From Zancudomyces culisetae (lineage: Eukaryota; Kickxellomycota; Harpellomycetes; Harpellales; Legeriomycetaceae): a DNA stretch of 12,809 nucleotides. The stretch covers positions 1-12,809 of the forward strand of contig LSSK01000347.1 of NCBI GenBank assembly GCA_001969505.1. The letters run 5' to 3'. Made by a program: the position numbers and the translations under genes. A model generated the notes under the pieces. The model made no database searches. It had not been told where the DNA came from and worked only from the letters and a program-made list of their open reading frames with translations. Shown here piece after piece: positions 10,401-12,809 of this stretch. Position 1 is the stretch's first letter, and every line of letters begins with the position of its first letter.

Positions 10401-12792
10401 ATCAACCAATTACTACAAATCCAGTTCAAAAACCATACTGACCCAGCTCGATGCCTTAGTGGACGATTCGCATAGGTTTATCTCCCTACTCTTTCTGTTG
10501 CACTATCCGGATACCTTTGATGACGAATATCTGAACTCATTTGAGTTTGTAAATTTGCTTAAATCTGACAATAACATTATAAATGGCAATCTTGTCGCGA
10601 ACACTAAGAAAAACAGTAGTGTTTTGTTACCCTTGTACATATATCTAAACTTTGAGCCTTCTTCGACTGGCATCCAAAATTCCGATATCCTAAACGTACT
10701 CTACCACAAACTAGCTAGCTTTGATAAATCAGCATTGATAGACCTTATCTGCAAGCATACAGCCTCTAAACACACCTCATCTCCAGAAATTACAAGCTCA
10801 ATCGATACTATTGCCTTTTATTTGTACTGTGTTGTATCAGTACTCTGTATTTCAGATCTTAACCCCCCCAGTTTGCGCTCCAAAAACATCTTGAAACGAT
10901 TAGCATTGCTTTTAGTTGAGCTAGAAAATCAAAATATATCCTCTCCTCTTTTGAACACTGTTTGTGGTATCTTGATGGACTGGTATCTTTCCTTGGAGTT
11001 AGATATAGAGTTTGACGTGGAATTGGATGAATTTACCACGTCTAAGAACATGTCTGAATGCGGCAGCCCTAGCACCTTTGGACCTGACTTAGAGTTTTAT
11101 CGCCTATTTAACCTACTAAGTTCAAAAATTATACCGAGTTATGCAACTTCTCTCAAACCACAAGTTCTAAAAGTTAAGGAGCACACAACAAATACACAAA
11201 GCTTTAACCATCAATATTCTTTTTCTCCAATCAAGAAATTCATTACCTCAAACATCGTAGGTAATTCTCATGCACCCGAAAGCTTGGCCACCCTACCTAA
11301 CACTAAAACAAAGAATCCCGTCAAATTAAAACTAGCTTTCGACTCAAATGTTACGAAAGCAGGACAACCTAAGGTAAAAAAGTCACTCGCTCAATCCAAC
11401 CACTTGCCACCATCGGCTGCTTTCTACAATAATTCACCTGATTCCATTTTCAATTTATCTGCGCATTCAGATCGGCCAACTTCACTTTTTTCTTCAAAAC
11501 AGGCTATTTCTACCAATTTTACCTCCAAACGGTCACTTTCATCTATGAAGGTGCTACCAGAACAGAAAGCGAATGGTCCTTCCCATACTCATATTCATAG
11601 TCGTAATTCTAGCCTTGGCAACAAGTCCCTTGGTATCGCCACTTCTACTCCCTCTGCCGACGTTCACCTTAACAGTCATCCAGCCCAGTCTAAACATAAC
11701 AGCTTCAATACCTCGCAATCCTACTCTAAAATACCCATAAACACTTCACCGTCTCTCAATGCATCTACTCGCAGACACCCCCTGAATATTCAGTCTCTTT
11801 TCTCCTCCCCGATCTCAGCAGCCTCCGGTAGCACTTTTAGTTCTATAACTATCTCCCCAAATGCATCAACTACTGAGAATTTGGAGGTTGGTGTAGATGG
11901 TAACACCTCGTTCTCAAGAGACTCCACCATTATCAATCATTCATCTTCAAATCTCTACAGTATCAACGCCTTACTCAAAAAAAAGTTTTCTTTGAATGGC
12001 GTAAGTAACAGTGTTGATGCTCACCTAAATAACCTTACCTCTAAATCAAACAATTCATCTGCAGCCGTTTCCCTTGGAAATTTGCATTCGCTAAATGCGA
12101 GCTATTTGCATAGCTCTGCCATACACCAAAACACACCCTTACCAATCCGTGCAAGTACACTAACAAGTGTTTCTCAGGTTCCTTCGACCTCTTTGGGCAG
12201 TTCAACAAGATATACTCCTACATTGATATCACAGCCCCAGCAGTCATGCTCAATTCAACCCATCAGCCGCACGGACCTGGGACTTCCGCAAAGCTATCTC
12301 GGTAACTACGCTGACGCTCATTTTGCAAAGCCTAGAACACACACTAGTGACACTCCTGTATCTTTTGAATCATCAGATATTGCGACTATTGCAGCAAATT
12401 TACATGTCCCTGGTGTTCTTTTACTTGTCGAAAACTTTGTTTGTTTCATAAACGCCAGCCTGCCGAACACACTGCCAACCACTCTTGTAAACCCTACATC
12501 ATTTACCCCTTCACCACTGTTCGAGCCCACCGACCTCAACATTTTTTTCTTATTATACGCCTTTTCTTCATCGATCCCCAAACATACATTACGGCACAAC
12601 AACAAAGCTGATATACTAAATTCCACTACTAGCTACGATTTACAAACCTCCCAGCTCTCCCTGGCTTCCACACCATCATCTCTATTAATGCAAAACTCAT
12701 TTTTTTCTCCCTCCTCCCAGCAGTTACACACTTCAAATAGTTTTGATTTTTCGCAGATAACCCTATTGGTTTCCGAAATTATTGATTCTTGA
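1425..12792 (+). CDS. Neurofibromin/Ira-type Ras GTPase-activating protein, join(1425..1475,1574..1720,1813..12792), 3,725 aa
   Basis: Neurofibromins (human NF1, yeast Ira1/Ira2) bind Ras-GTP at membranes and speed its hydrolysis, lowering Ras/cAMP signalling. The domain order here matches them. LWNPDEK (residue ~755, human FLWNPDTE) and EWINCTRIL (~932, human EWINMTGFL) mark the N-terminal helical part. The RasGAP domain spans ~1363-1649, the Sec14-like domain ~1776-1932 and the PH-like domain ~1956-2119. HEAT/ARM-like helices follow, then a Ser/Thr/Pro/Asn-rich tail from ~3180. The frame is open from 1813, but the nominal start at 1837 is GTG and the first in-frame ATG is 1945. Two short upstream exons splice in phase 0 and supply an ATG at 1425 with A at -3 and G at +4. 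The protein is longer than human neurofibromin (~2,840) and Ira2 (~3,080), mainly through low-complexity inserts. The catalytic finger and FLR arginines are lysines. Family assignment is firm; GAP activity is doubtful, and the exon 1 and C-terminal ends are the least certain parts. Confidence 0.88.
1476..1573 (+). other. Proposed intron 1 (98 nt)
   Basis: The donor is AAG|GTAGGT at 1476. A GTTAAC string at 1543-1548 could serve as branch site, about 25 bases before the acceptor AAAAATAG at 1573. The intron contains in-frame stops and is phase 0 at both ends. Another AG at 1619-1620 could in principle be used but would lose the conserved-looking start of exon 2. Confidence 0.62.
1574..1720 (+). 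other. Proposed exon 2 of the RasGAP gene (49 codons)
   Basis: The exon is open in frame 2 from the base after TAG 1571-1573 to a strong GTAAGT donor. It encodes LASHKECNIYKIRGN and then a leucine-rich helix ending LLGLLESFEL. It has no ATG, so it cannot start the protein and must be an internal exon if real. Its HKEC...I stretch resembles HNKECLINIS in the human neurofibromin N-terminus, though that match is short. Coding-like hydrophobic periodicity and phase-0 joins on both sides support it. Confidence 0.75.
1721..1812 (+). other. Proposed intron 2 (92 nt)
   Basis: The donor is a full-consensus GTAAGTAT at 1721. A TATTAAC branch-site match lies at 1787-1793, and the acceptor GTTTAG ends at 1812, about 20 bases later. 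The removed segment carries stops in the exon 2 frame (TAA from the string TTTAATAAA) and the TAG at 1810-1812 that otherwise blocks the long frame. Splicing joins ...SFEL to NQRIIVGK... with both exons in phase 0. A competing AG at 1827-1828 would put a stop codon directly in frame. Confidence 0.8.
4584..4629 (+). repeat. Imperfect GGC/GGT-GAT triplet repeat encoding a Gly/Asn/Asp tract
   Basis: ATGGCGGCGGTA occurs twice (4583-4594 and 4601-4612 in register), followed by GGCGATGATGGTGGT. It encodes NGGGSNDGGGNGDDGGS in frame, an acidic glycine-rich loop between helices of the N-terminal region. It is one of several triplet-repeat inserts that lengthen this protein while keeping frame. Confidence 0.75.
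5701..6560 (+). other. RasGAP domain with degenerate catalytic residues
   Basis: Residues ~1363-1649. LLSTCPSDEQTEHLLSQTLL starts the domain, as human ANVVPCSQWDELARVLVTLF does. The finger loop reads TKIFKKSTFANR where human neurofibromin has QTLFRGNSLASK, so the catalytic Arg1276 position is Lys1422 (codon 5878-5880). The FLRFINPAIVSP motif reads FVKIVCPIIINM, so the Arg1391 position is Lys1593 (codon 6391-6393). The finger-to-FLR distance is 171 residues against 115 in human, showing an insertion of about 56. The fold looks retained through the hydrophobic pattern, so loss of catalysis with Ras binding kept is possible. Confidence 0.85.
5920..5940 (+). repeat. (ACA)3(ACG)4 triplet repeat encoding seven threonines
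   Basis: Seven consecutive Thr codons, three ACA then four ACG, right after LLVYVM and 14 codons after the finger-loop lysine, inside the RasGAP domain. The clean split into two codon blocks suggests expansion by slippage after a point change, possibly in two steps. Confidence 0.9.
6940..7970 (+). other. Sec14-like and PH-like lipid-binding module
   Basis: The segment GKRSGKNEISVLYIIADRF matches the start of the neurofibromin Sec14-like domain (human SKAGNPIFYYVARRF). QKQRLVDISEFPSSLQDIP followed by RHVRDNLP matches the end of that domain (human SKRLVFIDCPGKLAEHI... QQKLP). The PH-like part begins near TGYVLNLLDYPSEVRRVPVV and continues through a strand-rich stretch to ERHFFGMVRASKIFHN. It contains a low-complexity insert at about 7690-7850 not expected in human neurofibromin. 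In the family this module binds glycerophospholipids. Confidence 0.8.
8060..9235 (+). other. C-terminal HEAT/ARM-like helical region following the PH module
   Basis: The segment begins TPLDFSAYLLLVHVLSMANN and includes IRFKGYNLLAKLAPQLGLNL, aligning with human LRSAAYNLLCALTCTFNLKI. YYTSCISKMLSHESIDLIIE aligns with human TLFIVSISKTLAANEPHLTL. This is among the better conserved parts of the family outside the GAP domain and confirms that the reading frame stays intact well past the PH module. Family helices here help dimerisation and scaffolding in human neurofibromin; that role is assumed by homology. Confidence 0.75.
9261..9285 (+). repeat. (CTCACC)3 CTCATCC tandem repeat in a Ser/Pro-coding tract
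   Basis: Three exact CTCACC hexamers followed by CTCATCC, coding for alternating Ser and Pro (SPSPSPSS). The surrounding 9235-9370 stretch stays Ser/Pro/His/Phe-rich with almost no G on this strand. The complementary strand has three GGG runs spaced by TGA plus a further GG, a possible G-quadruplex former. Frame is kept because the unit is six bases. Confidence 0.85.
9622..9641 (+). repeat. 20-base pure pyrimidine tract inside the coding region
   Basis: An uninterrupted C/T run rich in CCT/TCC units, coding in frame for part of a PPSSFSSS stretch. It lies in the strongly C-rich 3' half of the gene. Mirror-like pyrimidine runs can form triplex DNA, but the mirror symmetry here is only partial. 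Confidence 0.7.
11150..12390 (+). other. Ser/Thr/Asn/Pro-rich low-complexity C-terminal segment
   Basis: Residues ~3180-3592 are dominated by Ser, Asn, Thr, Pro and His with few hydrophobic clusters, which predicts intrinsic disorder. Short basic-Ser patches such as SKRSLSS and HSRNSSLG could be kinase sites, in line with the phosphorylated serine-rich linker near the C-terminus of human neurofibromin. A more hydrophobic stretch (VPGVLLLVENFVCFINAS near 12410) follows and may be the remnant of the conserved C-terminal helical domain. Confidence 0.65.
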
Positions 12793-12809
12793 TTATTTTA
12801 GGTTTAATA
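12793..12809 (+). other. Start of 3' UTR or of further gene sequence (window edge)
   Basis: Only 17 bases follow the TGA at 12790-12792. They read ATTATTTTAGGTTTAATA-like AT-rich sequence with no definable polyadenylation signal or terminator. A TTTTAG here could be a splice acceptor, but no good donor (GTAAGT or similar) was found in the preceding 200 bases, so the TGA is taken as the real stop. Confidence 0.4.

Noticed and set aside
12001-12064. Possible intron with GTAAGT donor and CTGCAG acceptor
   Set aside because: The interval is 64 nt, so removing it would shift the frame, while the unspliced frame stays open to 12792. It is best seen as a cryptic donor in a Ser/Asn-rich coding stretch.

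Overview
The window is nuclear DNA from a eukaryote, most likely a fungus. It is AT-rich and carries short introns (92 and 98 nt) with GTAAGT/GTAGGT donors and a TATTAAC-like branch site. It also holds the tail of a Ty3/gypsy-type retrotransposon and one very large neurofibromin/Ira-type RasGAP gene. The compact introns, the almost intron-free giant exon and the Asn/Ser-rich low-complexity inserts would suit an early-diverging (zygomycete-grade) fungus. That placement is an impression, not a proof.

Layout. Bases 1-288 are the 3' end of a retrotransposon pol reading frame, the GPY/F-type integrase C-terminus, ending in TAA. A purine tract at 404-414 is the probable polypurine tract, and an LTR should follow it, but its ends cannot be fixed because no second copy is in view. 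From about 415 to 1424 no gene is visible. This stretch holds AT-rich DNA, CACGTG and related ACGT-core sites, a CCAAT box and presumably the promoter of the next gene.

Bases 1425-12792 hold one gene on the plus strand. The long open frame from 1813 has no ATG at its 5' edge (its nominal start at 1837 is GTG). Two short upstream exons (1425-1475 and 1574-1720) join to it in phase 0 through canonical introns and give a good Kozak ATG, for a predicted protein of 3,725 residues. Its order matches neurofibromin: N-terminal helical repeats with the LWNPD and EWIN signatures, RasGAP domain, Sec14-like domain, PH-like domain, then C-terminal HEAT/ARM-like helices. A Ser/Thr/Pro/Asn-rich disordered tail follows. 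The gene stops 17 bases before the window ends.

Main points of interest. (1) The catalytic arginine finger and the arginine of the FLR motif both read as lysine, so this may be a weak or catalytically dead RasGAP. (2) The GAP domain carries an insertion of roughly 56 residues that includes seven threonines in a row. (3) The coding strand shifts from strongly purine-rich (G far above C) in the 5' third to strongly pyrimidine-rich (C far above G) in the 3' third, and synonymous codon choice shifts with it. No CRISPR, tRNA or rRNA was seen.
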